A DNA stretch of 64,000 nt from Daphnia pulex (Eukaryota; Arthropoda; Branchiopoda; Diplostraca; Daphniidae): assembly GCF_021134715.1 (NCBI RefSeq), contig NC_060023.1, forward strand, positions 4,464,001-4,528,000, given 5' to 3'. A model generated the notes under the pieces. The model saw only the letters and a program-made list of their open reading frames with translations, did no database searches and was not told the DNA's origin. A program made the translations under genes and the position numbers. Below are positions 11,206 to 24,347 of the stretch, in pieces; position 1 is the first letter of the stretch; each line of letters starts with the position of its first letter.

Positions 11206-11698
11206 CAAGCAATCCAACACTCAACCGCACCAAATCCATGGACCCCACTTTTTTTTTCCCATTCCGCTATGGACGCTAGGAACGCGAGGGAGAGTAATAA
11301 AAAATGGCAACTAGGCTTGGTGGGAAACTGGTCAAAATTACACTTTACTAGATTGGGAATAACTCGGTCAATCTAATTCGGAATGTAAATTCCTTTTGGA
11401 TTGGTATTAAGGGATGGCCAAGCAAACTTTTGGTCTAATTTGTTTTTTTTTTAAAGGTTAGCATTTACCCAAAAAGCGATGCCAAAGACCCCCTAAAATT
11501 GTTAAAATTTGAAAAAACTCAAACTTTAACATTAAATATCTCCCGAACAGCAGGGAATATTTAAATTCTGCAAAAACAGGTGAATCCGAACTAAAAAACT
11601 GGATATGCCTGAAATATTTCAGATTTCTTGGTCCCATAGGGGAATGGGAAAAAAAGTGGGGTCCATGGATTTGGTGCGGTTGAGTGGTGGATTGCTTG
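11206..11698. mobile_element. 493-bp MITE with TTAA target duplication
   Basis: Terminal inverted repeats of about 68 bp begin CAAGCAATCC at the left end, with the reverse complement at the right end. TTAA flanks both sides (11202-11205 and 11699-11702). S2 has the matching empty site with a single TTAA. TTAA duplication is typical of piggyBac-type elements, though the termini lack the usual CCC start. There is no coding capacity. Confidence 0.85.
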
Positions 11699-12518
11699 TT
11701 AAAAAACTTTCGGAGGTAAATGGAAGTGGAAGATCGGTGGTAACTCTTCACGACCGCTAAAAGATCTTGATGACTGTGGAGAGGACAAGGGAAGAAGAGA
11801 GAGATGGCCCAGAGCTTCAAAATGAGTATGTTCAAACATTTTTAAAATGTTCCTCAACTTCTTGGTTGATGACTAACTGTTAAAAACAAGGGGAATAGAA
11901 ATTTTACTTTATCAAAAAATTTTTTAAAATCAAGATCATCATTTATTAAAAACAGTTAACAAAAAGAGGCAATAATAAGAACAATAAAGACGAAATCGAA
12001 CAAGAACAATAAAAATAAAATCAAATATCATCAAAATATCAATATCATATCATCAAAACTTGTCTTGGTAGGGAAGATTCAAACTTGTTTTCTTTTTGTT
12101 AACACTGCTGAGCACTCACTGCACTGGCAGTTGGAAGGTTAAGCAAACAAAAGCGAATTCACTGCCTAGGATTCGGCAACCAGCTAGGTAACAAGTACGC
12201 AAATTAAATTTTTAAAACAGTAATGAAAACAAATGAAACCCCGTTACGACATGTATCAAATTTTGACAGAATTACGTACAAAATTTGGTGACGATTGGTC
12301 ATTCAGGGAAGAAACGTATAAAGGATAACTAAATGGACATTAAACCCTCTGAATTTCACTACTATCTACTACTACCCTACCCCCTATACCCCACACCCTA
12401 TATTGTTAAGGACCTTCGTATATAAATATACCTCAGGGATAAATCGATATTTCAGAGTCAGTTACTCTTAATTAAAATAGGGTAATAATACAAAAACGAG
12501 GTAAAATGTAAAAATATC

Positions 12519-12590
12519 GGTGGTATAGCTCAGTGGAAGAGCATTCGACTGCACATCGAAATGTTCCCGGTTCAACCCCGGATGCTCCCT
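12519..12590 (+). tRNA. tRNA-Cys(GCA), unit A first copy, variant
   Basis: The acceptor is GGTGGTA against TGCTCCC, leaving one mismatch and wobbles compared with the standard GGGGGTA/TGCCCCC. The anticodon loop CTGCACA gives GCA. It sits next to the S1 junction and shares this acceptor with the first Cys of block 4 (45808). Confidence 0.6.
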
Positions 12591-12986
12591 ATTAAGTTGA
12601 ATCTAATACAGGGAATGAACTATTATTGGGTTTATTCAGTTAAATTGTTTCATTGTTGTGTTTATTGAATTTGAAAATCAGCTCAATAAAAATATTTCTA
12701 CGTATCAGCCTGACTTTTGAAAGTTTGAAAGAAATTCTCATCAGCTTATGGAAACTGATCTGCGTTAAAGCTGTTCAAGAAGTATTATTTAATAACACAC
12801 AGTTTCTTCACTCAAATAACTGAAATATCTGACGTGGCCTCCTGTTCAATAGAAACTCAATTATTAACCAAATGATTCTTTGTTTGCGCATCCTGTGTGA
12901 AACAAAAATTAAAAGATAAGGTTTTTTTCGCAAAATTAATACCTTATAATCCAGAATGTTGAAGGTAAACTCATACAAACATTTAT

Positions 12987-13058
12987 GGGGGTATAGCTAA
13001 GTGGTAGAGCATTCGACTGCAGATCGAAATGTCCCCAGTTCAAACCTGGGTGCCCCCT
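12987..13058 (+). tRNA. tRNA-Cys(GCA), unit A second copy
   Basis: One D-arm change (AGCTAAGTGG). Acceptor, anticodon and T arm are intact. Confidence 0.82.
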
Positions 13059-13318
13059 TATAAAACGGATGTTCATCATTGAGATGTTTTAAAATGAAAT
13101 AACTTGCGGTTTTCTGCATGCTTATCTGTTTATATGGAAACTTTTGTATCATTTATTTAAAGATTTACATCAAATATATAGTGACAAAACAATAATCACA
13201 CAATAGAATTATCACTGTATCAGTAGCAGATTTGCGCACAATATAGAAAGAACCTGCCAGGTACGATTATCTCAGCGAAAAATGTAAAACCCCGGTCGTG
13301 TGTACAATTGCAATTAAT

Positions 13319-13358
13319 ACTTAAGAGTCTCATGCTGTTCCGACTGAGCTAGCCAGGC
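13319..13358 (-). pseudogene. 5' half of tRNA-Lys(CUU), repeated in every block 2 unit
   Basis: On -, the sequence runs through an acceptor-like GCCTGGC, a clean D arm (TAGCTCAGTCGG) and GAGACTCTTAA with anticodon CTT, then stops. No matching TCTCA anticodon strand, T arm or acceptor 3' strand follows. Copies lie 550 bp from Val: 15009-15048, 16698-16737, 18388-18427, 20078-20117, 21768-21807 (D loop altered), 23458-23497, 25148-25187, 26837-26876, 28526-28565, 30215-30254, and in block 4 at 46608-46647 and 48282-48321. The A box is present and the B box is absent. Confidence 0.75.
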
Positions 13359-13868
13359 TCATACAAATCAACGTTGTAATCCAATACTATCTAATATGTC
13401 ATGGTAAAATGCACTTGGATTATCGCTCGCACTATGGTGATAACTACATCGGTGGTTATGAGGATTTACTGCTAAGATACACATAAGTGATATTCCTATA
13501 TTTTATCTTTTTACTTTGTATGTAATGAGTGCTAGGATGATAGACTGCATAGTTGTAAAATTATCTCTAGTGATGTAACATTACCATTTTGCAGGAATCA
13601 AGTCAAAACTTCAGCGGTTATTGTTGCGTTAAAAAAGCGCCAGTTTTGACTGCTTTTCGTTGGGATGACACCAGACGGATAGCCAAACAAATACAACTTG
13701 GTAGTGGCACCCTTTTAAGTGTACAGACCAGCTAGTTAGCGTGTAAGATTCCTACCGCTCTTCTTCCATTACACATTTTACATAGCAGTACACAAGTCCA
13801 GATATTGGCTATTATCGAGAAAGTACAAAAGGAAATGAAATTCCATACTCGGATTAAAGTTGTAAAAT

Positions 13869-13941
13869 TGTTTCCACCCAGGATCGAACTGAGGACCTTC
13901 AGCGTGTAAAGCCGACGTGATAACCACTACACTATGGAAAC
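13869..13941 (-). tRNA. tRNA-Val(UAC), unit A
   Basis: 73 nt including discriminator A. The acceptor GTTTCCA pairs with TGGAAAC. The anticodon loop TTTACAC gives UAC. The T arm is CTCAG-TTCGATC-CTGGG. A T4 run starts a few bases after the 3' end, a good Pol III stop. It runs opposite to the Cys genes. Confidence 0.95.
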
Positions 13942-14208
13942 GTCAATATCATAAAGATGGCAAAAAATTTATTTCGCCAAAATCACCATAACATGTTTAT
14001 GTCCCCCAAATATATAATAAGGATATAGCTGACTTGACCTGAAAACCACACGATGACTAAATAGGCATCAATTATCGACATCTCGTTTCGTGAAATATCA
14101 GAGAAAAGAAATCTAATTTTTAAAAAATATCAATCGATATTTCAGAGTCAGAAACTCTTAATTAAAATGGAGGAATAATACAAATACGCGGTAAAATGTA
14201 AAAATATC

Positions 14209-14280
14209 GGGGGTATAGCTCAGTGGAAGAGCATTCGACTGCAGATCGAAATGTCCCCGGTTCAACCCCGGATGCCCCCT
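14209..14280 (+). tRNA. tRNA-Cys(GCA) type 1, unit B (standard)
   Basis: 72 nt. The acceptor GGGGGTA pairs with TGCCCCC and the discriminator is T, as expected for Cys. The loop CTGCAGA gives anticodon GCA. The T stem has a C49/A65 mismatch present in all type 1 copies. No T4 run lies within about 100 nt downstream, so termination may be weak. Confidence 0.9.
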
Positions 14281-14676
14281 ATTAAGTTGAATCTAATACA
14301 GGGAATGAACTATTATTGGGTTTATTCAGTTAAATTGTTTCATTGTTGTGTTTATTGAATTTGAAAATCAGCTCACTAAAAATATTTCTACGTATCAGCC
14401 TGACTTTTGAAAGTTTGAAAGAAATTCTCATCAGCTTATGGAAACTGATCTGCGTTAAAGCTGTTCAAGAAGTATTATTTAATAACACACAGTTTCTTCA
14501 CTCAAATAACTGAAATATCTGACGTGGCCTCCTGTTCAATAGAAACTCAATTATTAACCAAATGATTCTTTGTTTGCGCATCCTGTGTGAAACAAAAATT
14601 AAAAGATAAGGTTTTTTTCGCAACATTAATACCTTATAATCCAGAATGTCGAAGGTAAACTCATACAAACATTTAT

Positions 14677-14748
14677 GGGGGTATAGCTCAGTGGTAGAGC
14701 ATTCGACTGCAGATCGAAATGTCCCCAGTTCAACCCTGGGTGCCCCCT
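14677..14748 (+). tRNA. tRNA-Cys(GCA) type 2, unit B (standard)
   Basis: 72 nt. Same acceptor and anticodon as type 1, but the T stem CCCAG/CTGGG is fully paired, and a T4 run lies about 35 nt downstream. This is probably the stronger of the two Cys genes in each unit. Confidence 0.95.
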
Positions 14749-15558
14749 TATAAAACGGATGTTCATCATTGAGATGTTTTAAAATGAAATAACTTGCGGT
14801 TTTCTGCATGCTTATCTGTTTATATGGAAACTTTTGTATCATTTATTTAAAGATTTACATCAAATATATAGTGACAAAACAATAATCACACCATAGAATT
14901 ATCACTGTATCAGTAGCAGATTTGCGCACAATATAGAAAGAACCTGCCAGGTACGATTATCTCAGCGAAAAATGTAAAACCCCGGTCGTGTGTACAATTG
15001 CAATTAATACTTAAGAGTCTCATGCTGTTCCGACTGAGCTAGCCAGGCTCATACAAATCAACGTTGTAATCCAATACTGTCTAATATGTCATGGTAAAAT
15101 GCACTTGGATTATCGCTCGCACTATGGTGATAACTACATCGGTGGTTATGAGGATTTACTGCTAAGATACACATAAGTGATATTCCTATATTTTATCTTT
15201 TTACTTTGTATGTAATGAGTGCTAGGATGATAGACTGCATAGTTGTAAAATTATCTCTAGTGATCTAACATTACCATTTTGCAGGAATCAAGTCAAAACT
15301 TCAGCGGTTATTGTTGCGTTAAAAAAGCGCCAGTTTTGACTGCTTTTCGTTGGGATGACACCAGACGGATAGCCAAACAAATACAACTTGGTAGTGGAAC
15401 CCTTTTAAGTGTACAGACCAGCTAGTTAGCGTGTAAGATTCCTACCGCTCTTCTTCCATTACACATTTTACATAGCAGTACACAAGTCCAGATATTGGCT
15501 ATTATCGAGAAAGTACAAAAGGTAATGAAATTCCATACTCGGATTAAAGTTGTAAAAT

Positions 15559-15631
15559 TGTTTCCACCCAGGATCGAACTGAGGACCTTCAGCGTGTAAA
15601 GCCGATGTGATAACCACTACACTATGGAAAC
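15559..15631 (-). tRNA. tRNA-Val(UAC), unit B
   Basis: G26 is A (also in unit F); otherwise standard. Confidence 0.92.
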
Positions 15632-15898
15632 ATCAATTTTATAAAGATGGCAAAAAATTTATTTCGCCAAAATCACCATAACATGTTTATGTCCCCCAAA
15701 TATATAATAAGGATATAGCTGACTTGACCTGAAAGCCACACGATGACTAAATAGGCATCAATTATCGACATTTCGTTTCGTGAAATATCAGAGAAAAGAA
15801 ATCTAATTTTCAAAAAATATCAATCGATATTTCAGAGTCAGAAACTCTTAATTAAAATGGAGGAATAATACAAATACGCGGTAAAATGTAAAAACTTC

Positions 15899-15970
15899 GG
15901 GGGTATAGCTCAGTGGAAGAGCATTCGACTGCAGATCGAAATGTCCCCGGTTCAACCCCGGATGCCCCCT
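15899..15970 (+). tRNA. tRNA-Cys(GCA) type 1, unit C
   Basis: Standard gene; the 5' flank has the aaacttc variant shared with units G and J. Confidence 0.9.
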
Positions 15971-16365
15971 ATTAAGTTGAATCTAATACAGGGAATGAAC
16001 TATTATTGGGTTTATTCAGTTAAATTGTTTCATTGTTGTGTTTATTGAATTTGAAAATCGGCTCACTAAAAATATTTCTACGTATCAGCCTGACTTTTGA
16101 AAGTTTGAAAGAAATTCTCATCAGCTTATGGAAACTGATCTGCGTTAAAGCTGTTCAAGAAGTATTATTTAATAACACACAGTTTCTTCACTCAAATAAC
16201 TGAAATATCTGACGTGGCCTCCTGTTCAATAGAAACTCAATTATTAACCAAATGATTCTTTGTTTGCGCATCCTGTGTGAAACAAAAATTAAAAGATAAG
16301 GTTTTTTCGCAAAATTAATACCTTATAATCCAGAATGTCGAAGGTAAACTCATACAAACATTTAT

Positions 16366-16437
16366 GGGGGTATAGCTCAGTGGTAGAGCATTCGACTGCA
16401 GATCGAAATGTCCCCAGTTCAACCCTGGGTGCCCCCT
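16366..16437 (+). tRNA. tRNA-Cys(GCA) type 2, unit C
   Basis: Standard sequence. Confidence 0.95.
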
Positions 16438-17247
16438 TATAAAACGGATGTTTATCATTGAGATGTTTTAAAATGAAATAACTTGCGGTTTTCTGCATGC
16501 TTATCTGTTTATATGGAAACTTTTGTATCATTTATTTAAAGATTTACATCAAATATATAGTGACAAAACAATAATCACACAATAGAATTATCACTGTATC
16601 AGTAGCAGATTTGCGCACAATATAGAAAGAACCTGCCAGGTACGATTATCTCAGCGAAAAATGTAAAACCCCGGTCGTGTGTACAATTGCAATTAATACT
16701 TAAGAGTCTCATGCTGTTCCGACTGAGCTAGCCAGGCTCATACAAATCAACGTTGTAATCCAATACTATCTAATATGTCATGGTAAAATGCACTTGGATT
16801 ATCGCTCGCACTATGGTGATAACTACATCGGTGGTTATGAGGATTTACTGCTAAGATACACATAAGTGATATTCCTATATTTTATCTTTTTACTTTGTAT
16901 GTAATGAGTGCTAGGATGATAGACTGCATAGTTGTAAAATTATCTCTAGTGATGTAGCATTACCATTTTGCAGTAATCAAGTCAAAACTTCAGCGGTTAT
17001 TGTTGCGTTAAAAAAGCGCCAGTTTTGACTGCTTTTCGTTGGGATGACACCAGACGGATAGCCAAACAAATACAACTTGGTAGTGGCACCCTCTTAAGTG
17101 CACAGACTAGCTAGTTAGCGTGTAAGATTCCTACCGCTCTTCTTCCATTACACATTTAACATAGCAGTACACAAGTCAAGATATTGGCTATTATCGAGAA
17201 AGTACAAAAGGAAATGAAATTCCATACTCGGATTAAAGTTGTAAAAT

Positions 17248-17320
17248 TGTTTCCACCCAGGATCGAACTGAGGACCTTCAGCGTGTAAAGCCGACGTGAT
17301 AACCACTACACTATGGAAAC
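17248..17320 (-). tRNA. tRNA-Val(UAC), unit C
   Basis: Standard sequence. Confidence 0.95.
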
Positions 17321-17587
17321 GTCAATTACATAAAGATGGCAAAAAATTTAATTCGCCAAAATCACCATAACATGTTTATGTCCCCCAAATATATAATAAG
17401 GATATAGCTGACTTGACCTGAAAGCCACACGATGACTAAATAGGCATCAATTATCGACATTTCGTTTCGTGAAATATCAGAGAAAAGAAATCTAATTTTT
17501 AAAAAATATCAATCGATATTTCAGAGTCAGAAACTCTTAATTAAAATGGAGGAATAATACAAATACGCGGTAAAATGTAAAAATATC

Positions 17588-17659
17588 GGGGGTATAGCTC
17601 AGTGGAAGAGCATTCGACTGCAGATCGAAATGTCCCCGGTTCAACCCCGGATGCCCCCT
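17588..17659 (+). tRNA. tRNA-Cys(GCA) type 1, unit D
   Basis: Standard sequence. Confidence 0.9.
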
Positions 17660-18055
17660 ATTAAGTTGAATCTAATACAGGGAATGAACTATTATTGGGT
17701 TTATTCAGTTAAATTGTTTCATTGTTGTGTTTATTGAATTTGAAAATCAGCTCACTAAAAATATTTCTACGTATCAGCCTGACTTTTGAAAGTTTGAAAG
17801 AAATTCTCATCAGCTTATGGAAACTGATCTGCGTTAAAGCTGTTCAAGAAGTATTATTTAATAACACACAGTTTCTTCACTCAAATAACTGAAATATCTG
17901 ACGTGGCCTCCTGTTCAATAGAAACTCAATTATTAACCAAATGATTCTTTGTTTGCGCATCCTGTGTGAAACAAAAATTAAAAGATAAGGTTTTTTTCGC
18001 AACATTAATACCTTATAATCCAGAATGTCGAAGGTAAACTCATACAAACATTTAT

Positions 18056-18127
18056 GGGGGTATAGCTCAGTGGTAGAGCATTCGACTGCAGATCGAAATG
18101 TCCCCAGTTCAACCCTGGGTGCCCCCT
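18056..18127 (+). tRNA. tRNA-Cys(GCA) type 2, unit D
   Basis: Standard sequence; the unit is nearly identical to unit E. Confidence 0.95.
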
Positions 18128-18937
18128 TATAAAACGGATGTTCATCATTGAGATGTTTTAAAATGAAATAACTTGCGGTTTTCTGCATGCTTATCTGTTT
18201 ATATGGAAACTTTTGTATCATTTATTTAAAGATTTACATCAAATATATAGTGACAAAACAATAATCACACAATAGAATTATCACTGTATCAGTAGCAGAT
18301 TTGCGCACAATATAGAAAGAACCTGCCAGGTACGATTATCTCAGCGAAAAATGTAAAACCCCGGTCGTGTGTACAATTGCAATTAATACTTAAGAGTCTC
18401 ATGCTGTTCCGACTGAGCTAGCCAGGCTCATACAAATCAACGTTGTAATCCAATACTATCTAATATGTCATGGTAAAATGCACTTGGATTATCGCTCGCA
18501 CTATGGTGATAACTACATCGGTGGTTATGAGGATTTACTGCTAAGATACACATAAGTGATATTCCTATATTTTATCTTTTTACTTTGTATGTTATGAGTG
18601 CTAGGATGATAGACTGCATAGTTGTAAAATTATCTCTAGTGATGTAGCATTACCATTTTGCAGTAATCAAGTCAAAACTTCAGCGGTTATTGTTGCGTTA
18701 AAAAAGCGCCAGTTTTGACTGCTTTTCTTTGGGATGACACCAGACGGATAGCCAAACAAATACAACTTGGTAGTGGCACCCTCTTAAGTGCACAGACTAG
18801 CTAGTTAGCGTGTAAGATTCCTACCGCTCTTCTTCCATTACACATTTAACATAGCAGTACACAAGTCCAGATATTGGCTATTATCGAGAAAGTACAAAAG
18901 GAAATGAAATTCCATACTCGGATTAAAGTTGTAAAAT

Positions 18938-19010
18938 TGTTTCCACCCAGGATCGAACTGAGGACCTTCAGCGTGTAAAGCCGACGTGATAACCACTACA
19001 CTATGGAAAC
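18938..19010 (-). tRNA. tRNA-Val(UAC), unit D
   Basis: Standard sequence. Confidence 0.95.
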
Positions 19011-19277
19011 GTTAATTATATAAAGATGGCAAAAAATTTAATTCGCCAAAATCACCATAACATGTTTATGTCCCCCAAATATATAATAAGGATATAGCTG
19101 ACTTGACCTGAAAGCCACACGATGACTAAATAGGCATCAATTATCGACATTTCGTTTCGTGAAATATCAGAGAAAAGAAATCTAATTTTTAAAAAATATC
19201 AATCGATATTTCAGAGTCAGAAACTCTTAATTAAAATGGAGGAATAATACAAATACGCGGTAAAATGTAAAAATATC

Positions 19278-19349
19278 GGGGGTATAGCTCAGTGGAAGAG
19301 CATTCGACTGCAGATCGAAATGTCCCCGGTTCAACCCCGGATGCCCCCT
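19278..19349 (+). tRNA. tRNA-Cys(GCA) type 1, unit E
   Basis: Standard sequence. Confidence 0.9.
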
Positions 19350-19745
19350 ATTAAGTTGAATCTAATACAGGGAATGAACTATTATTGGGTTTATTCAGTT
19401 AAATTGTTTCATTGTTGTGTTTATTGAATTTGAAAATCAGCTCACTAAAAATATTTCTACGTATCAGCCTGACTTTTGAAAGTTTGAAAGAAATTCTCAT
19501 CAGCTTATGGAAACTGATCTGCGTTAAAGCTGTTCAAGAAGTATTATTTAATAACACACAGTTTCTTCACTCAAATAACTGAAATATCTGACGTGGCCTC
19601 CTGTTCAATAGAAACTCAATTATTAACCAAATGATTCTTTGTTTGCGCATCCTGTGTGAAACAAAAATTAAAAGATAAGGTTTTTTTCGCAACATTAATA
19701 CCTTATAATCCAGAATGTCGAAGGTAAACTCATACAAACATTTAT

Positions 19746-19817
19746 GGGGGTATAGCTCAGTGGTAGAGCATTCGACTGCAGATCGAAATGTCCCCAGTTC
19801 AACCCTGGGTGCCCCCT
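19746..19817 (+). tRNA. tRNA-Cys(GCA) type 2, unit E
   Basis: Standard sequence. Confidence 0.95.
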
Positions 19818-20627
19818 TATAAAACGGATGTTCATCATTGAGATGTTTTAAAATGAAATAACTTGCGGTTTTCTGCATGCTTATCTGTTTATATGGAAAC
19901 TTTTGTATCATTTATTTAAAGATTTACATCAAATATATAGTGACAAAACAATAATCACACAATAGAATTATCACTGTATCAGTAGCAGATTTGCGCACAA
20001 TATAGAAAGAACCTGCCAGGTACGATTATCTCAGCGAAAAATGTAAAACCCCGGTCGTGTGTACAATTGCAATTAATACTTAAGAGTCTCATGCTGTTCC
20101 GACTGAGCTAGCCAGGCTCATACAAATCAACGTTGTAATCCAATACTATCTAATATGTCATGGTAAAATGCACTTGGATTATCGCTCGCACTATGGTGAT
20201 AACTACATCGGTGGTTATGAGGATTTACTGCTAAGATACACATAAGTGATATTCCTATATTTTATCTTTTTACTTTGTATGTTATGAGTGCTAGGATGAT
20301 AGACTGCATAGTTGTAAAATTATCTCTAGTGATGTAGCATTACCATTTTGCAGTAATCAAGTCAAAACTTCAGCGGTTATTGTTGCGTTAAAAAAGCGCC
20401 AGTTTTGACTGCTTTTCTTTGGGATGACACCAGACGGATAGCCAAACAAATACAACTTGGTAGTGGCACCCTCTTAAGTGCACAGACTAGCTAGTTAGCG
20501 TGTAAGATTCCTACCGCTCTTCTTCCATTACACATTTAACATAGCAGTACACAAGTCCAGATATTGGCTATTATCGAGAAAGTACAAAAGGAAATGAAAT
20601 TCCATACTCGGATTAAAGTTGTAAAAT

Positions 20628-20700
20628 TGTTTCCACCCAGGATCGAACTGAGGACCTTCAGCGTGTAAAGCCGACGTGATAACCACTACACTATGGAAAC
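20628..20700 (-). tRNA. tRNA-Val(UAC), unit E
   Basis: Standard sequence. Confidence 0.95.
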
Positions 20701-20967
20701 GTTAATTATAAAAAGATGGCAAAAAATTTAATTCGCCAAAATCACCATAACATGTTTATGTCCCCCAAATATATAATAAGGATATAGCTGACTTGACCTG
20801 AAAGCCACACGATGACTAAATAGGCATCAATTATCGACATTTCGTTTCGTGAAATATCAGAGAAAAGAAATCTAATTTTTAAAAAATATCAATCGATATT
20901 TCAGAGTCAGAAACTCTTAATTAAAATGAAGGAATAATACAAATACGCGGTAAAATGTAAAAATATC

Positions 20968-21039
20968 GGGGGTATAGCTCAGTGGAAGAGCATTCGACTG
21001 CAGATCGAAATGTCCCCGGTTCAACCCCGGATGCCCCCT
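20968..21039 (+). tRNA. tRNA-Cys(GCA) type 1, unit F
   Basis: Standard gene; unit F shares a ctaact spacer variant with units H and I. Confidence 0.9.
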
Positions 21040-21435
21040 ATTAAGTTGAATCTAATACAGGGAATGAACTATTATTGGGTTTATTCAGTTAAATTGTTTC
21101 ATTGTTGTGTTTATTGAATTTGAAAATCAGCTAACTAAAAATATTTCTACGTATCAGCCTGACTTTTGAAAGTTTGAAAGAAATTCTCATCAGCTTATGG
21201 AAACTGATCTGCGTTAAAGCTGTTCAAGAAGTATTATTAAATAACACACAGTTTCTTCACTCAAATAACTGAAATATCTGACGTGGCCTCCTGTTCAATA
21301 GAAACTCAATTATTAACCAAATGATTCTTTGTTTGCGCATCCTGTGTGAAACAAAAATTAAAAGATAAGGTTTTTTTCGCAAAATTAATACCTTATAATC
21401 CAGAATGTCGAAGGTAAACTCATACAAACATTTAT

Positions 21436-21507
21436 GGGGGTATAGCTCAGTGGTAGAGCGTTCGACTGCAGATCGAAATGTCCCCAGTTCAACCCTGGGT
21501 GCCCCCT
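21436..21507 (+). tRNA. tRNA-Cys(GCA) type 2, unit F
   Basis: One A to G change between the D arm and anticodon arm (GAGCGTTCG). Confidence 0.9.
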
Positions 21508-22317
21508 TATAAAACGGATGTTTATCATTGAGATGTTTTAAAATGAAATATCTTGCGGTTTTCTGCATGCTTATCTGTTTATATGGAAACTTTTGTATCA
21601 TTTATTTAAAGATTTACATCAAATATATAGTGACAAAACAATAATCACACAATAGAATTATCACTGTATCAGTAGCAGATTTGCGCACAATATAGAAAGA
21701 ACCTGCCAGGTACGATTATCTCAGCGAAAAATGTAAAACCCCGGTCGTGTGTACAATTGCAATTAATACTTAAGAGTCTCATGCTGTTAAGACTGAGCTA
21801 GCCAGGCTCATACAAATCAACGTTGTAATCCAATACTATCTAATATGTCATGGTAAAATGCACTTGGATTATCGCTCGCACTATGGTGATAACTACATCG
21901 GTGGTTATGAGGATTTACTGCTAAGATACACATAAGTGATATTCCTATATTTTATCTTTTTACTTTGTATGTAATGAGTGCTAGGATGATAGACTGCATA
22001 GTTGTAAAATTATCTCTAGTGATGTAGCATTACCATTTTGCAGTAATCAAGTCAAAACTTCAGCGGTTATTGTTGCGTTAAAAAAGCGCCAGTTTTGACT
22101 GCTTTTCGTTGGGATGACACCAGACGGATAGCCAAACAAATACAACTTGGTAGTGGCACCCTCTTAAGTGCACAGACTAGCTAGTTAGCGTGTAAGATTC
22201 CTACCGCTCTTCTTCCATTACACATTTAACATAGCAGTACACAAGTCAAGATATTGGCTATTATCGAGAAAGTACAAAAGGAAATGAAATTCCATACTCG
22301 GATTAAAGTTGTAAAAT

Positions 22318-22390
22318 TGTTTCCACCCAGGATCGAACTGAGGACCTTCAGCGTGTAAAGCCGATGTGATAACCACTACACTATGGAAAC
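22318..22390 (-). tRNA. tRNA-Val(UAC), unit F
   Basis: G26A as in unit B. Confidence 0.92.
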
Positions 22391-22657
22391 ATCAATTTTA
22401 TAAAGATGGCAAAAAATTTATTTCGCCAAAATCACCATAACATGTTTATGTCCCCCAAATATATAATAAGGATATAGCTGACTTGACCTGAAAGCCACAC
22501 GATGACTAAATAGGCATCAATTATCGACATTTCGTTTCGTGAAATATCAGAGAAAAGAAATCTAATTTTTAAAAAATATCAATCGATATTTCAGAGTCAG
22601 AAACTCTTAATTAAAATGGAGGAATAATACAAATACGCGGTAAAATGTAAAAACTTC

Positions 22658-22729
22658 GGGGGTATAGCTCAGTGGAAGAGCATTCGACTGCAGATCGAAA
22701 TGTCCCCGGTTCAACCCCGGATGCCCCCT
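22658..22729 (+). tRNA. tRNA-Cys(GCA) type 1, unit G
   Basis: Standard gene with the aaacttc 5' flank of units C and J. Confidence 0.9.
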
Positions 22730-23125
22730 ATTAAGTTGAATCTAATACAGGGAATGAACTATTATTGGGTTTATTCAGTTAAATTGTTTCATTGTTGTGT
22801 TTATTGAATTTGAAAATCGGCTCACTAAAAATATTTCTACGTATCAGCCTGACTTTTGAAAGTTTGAAAGAAATTCTCATCAGCTTATGGAAACTGATCT
22901 GCGTTAAAGCTGTTCAAGAAGTATTATTTAATAACACACAGTTTCTTCACTCAAATAACTGAAATATCTGACGTGGCCTCCTGTTCAATAGAAACTCAAT
23001 TATTAACCAAATGATTCTTTGTTTGCGCATCCTGTGTGAAACAAAAATTAAAAGATAAGGTTTTTTTCGCAAAATTAATACCTTATAATCCAGAATGTCG
23101 AAGGTAAACTCATACAAACATTTAT

Positions 23126-23197
23126 AGGGGTATAGCTCAGTGGTAGAGCATTCGACTGCAGATCGAAATGTCCCCAGTTCAACCCTGGGTGCCCCCT
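23126..23197 (+). tRNA. tRNA-Cys(GCA) type 2, unit G, G1A variant
   Basis: The first base is A instead of G, so the terminal acceptor pair with C72 is lost. Confidence 0.78.
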
Positions 23198-24007
23198 TAT
23201 AAAACGGATGTTTATCATTGAGATGTTTAAAAATGAAATATCTTGCGGTTTTCTGCATGCTTATCTGTTTATATGGAAACTTTTGTATCATTTATTTAAA
23301 GATTTACATCAAATATATAGTGACAAAACAATAATCACACAATAGAATTATCACTGTATCAGTAGCAGATTTGCGCACAATATAGAAAGAACCTGCCAGG
23401 TACGATTATCTCAGCGAAAAATGTAAAACCCCGGTCGTGTGTACAATTGCAATTAATACTTAAGAGTCTCATGCTGTTCCGACTGAGCTAGCCAGGCTCA
23501 TACAAATCAACGTTGTAATCCAATACTATCTAATATGTCATGGTAAAATGCACTTGGATTATCGCTCGCACTATGGTGATAACTACATCGGTGGTTATGA
23601 GGATTTACTGCTAAGATACACATAAGTGATATTCCTATATTTTATCTTTTTACTTTGTATGTAATGAGTGCTAGGATGATAGACTGCATAGTTGTAAAAT
23701 TATCTCTAGTGATGTAGCATTACCATTTTGCAGTAATCAAGTCAAAACTTCAGCGGTTATTGTTGCGTTAAAAAAGCGCCAGTTTTGACTGCTTTTCGTT
23801 GGGATGACACCAGACGGATAGCCAAACAAATACAACTTGGTAGTGGCACCCTCTTAAGTGCACAGACTAGCTAGTTAGCGTGTAAGATTCCTACCGCTCT
23901 TCTTCCATTACACATTTAACATAGCAGTACACAAGTCAAGATATTGGCTATTATCGAGAAAGTACAAAAGGAAATGAAATTCCATACTCGGATTAAAGTT
24001 GTAAAAT

Positions 24008-24080
24008 TGTTTCCACCCAGGATCGAACTGAGGACCTTCAGCGTGTAAAGCCGACGTGATAACCACTACACTATGGAGAC
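24008..24080 (-). tRNA. tRNA-Val(UAC), unit G, acceptor variant
   Basis: Position 3 is C instead of T, giving a C3/A70 mismatch. Confidence 0.82.
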
Positions 24081-24347
24081 GTCAATTACATAAAGATGGC
24101 AAAAAATTTAATTCGCCAAAATCACCATAACATGTTTATGTCCCCCAAATATATAATAAGGATATAGCTGACTTGACCTGAAAGCCACACGATGACTAAA
24201 TAGGCATCAATTATCGACATTTCGTTTCGTGAAATATCAGAGAAAAGAAATCTAATTTTTAAAAAATATCAATCGATATTTCAGAGTCAGAAACTCTTAA
24301 TTAAAATGAAGGAATAATACAAATACGCGGTAAAATGTAAAAATATC

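Larger units (their letters stand above)
10573..12441. repeat. Spacer module S1 between block 1 and block 2
   Basis: About 1.87 kb that recurs at 30964-32308 and 43864-45730, always in the same orientation and always where one array type changes to the other. It begins with a short direct repeat (TCCTTCGGTAAT twice) and carries a GC-rich hairpin, a tRNA-like relic, a TTAA MITE and a pyrimidine-rich tract near the right end. No terminal inverted repeats and no protein gene are visible. Its origin is unknown; a segment near 12270 (acaaaatttggtgacgattg) resembles motifs seen in arthropod transposable elements. Confidence 0.9.

Noticed and set aside
13240-13358. An intron-containing complete tRNA-Lys on the minus strand
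   Set aside because: No TCTCA strand, T arm or matching acceptor 3' strand was found in the following 100 bases.
13700-13790. A further tRNA near gctagttagcgtgtaagattcc
   Set aside because: It looks D-arm-like but no cloverleaf or B box can be built on either strand.
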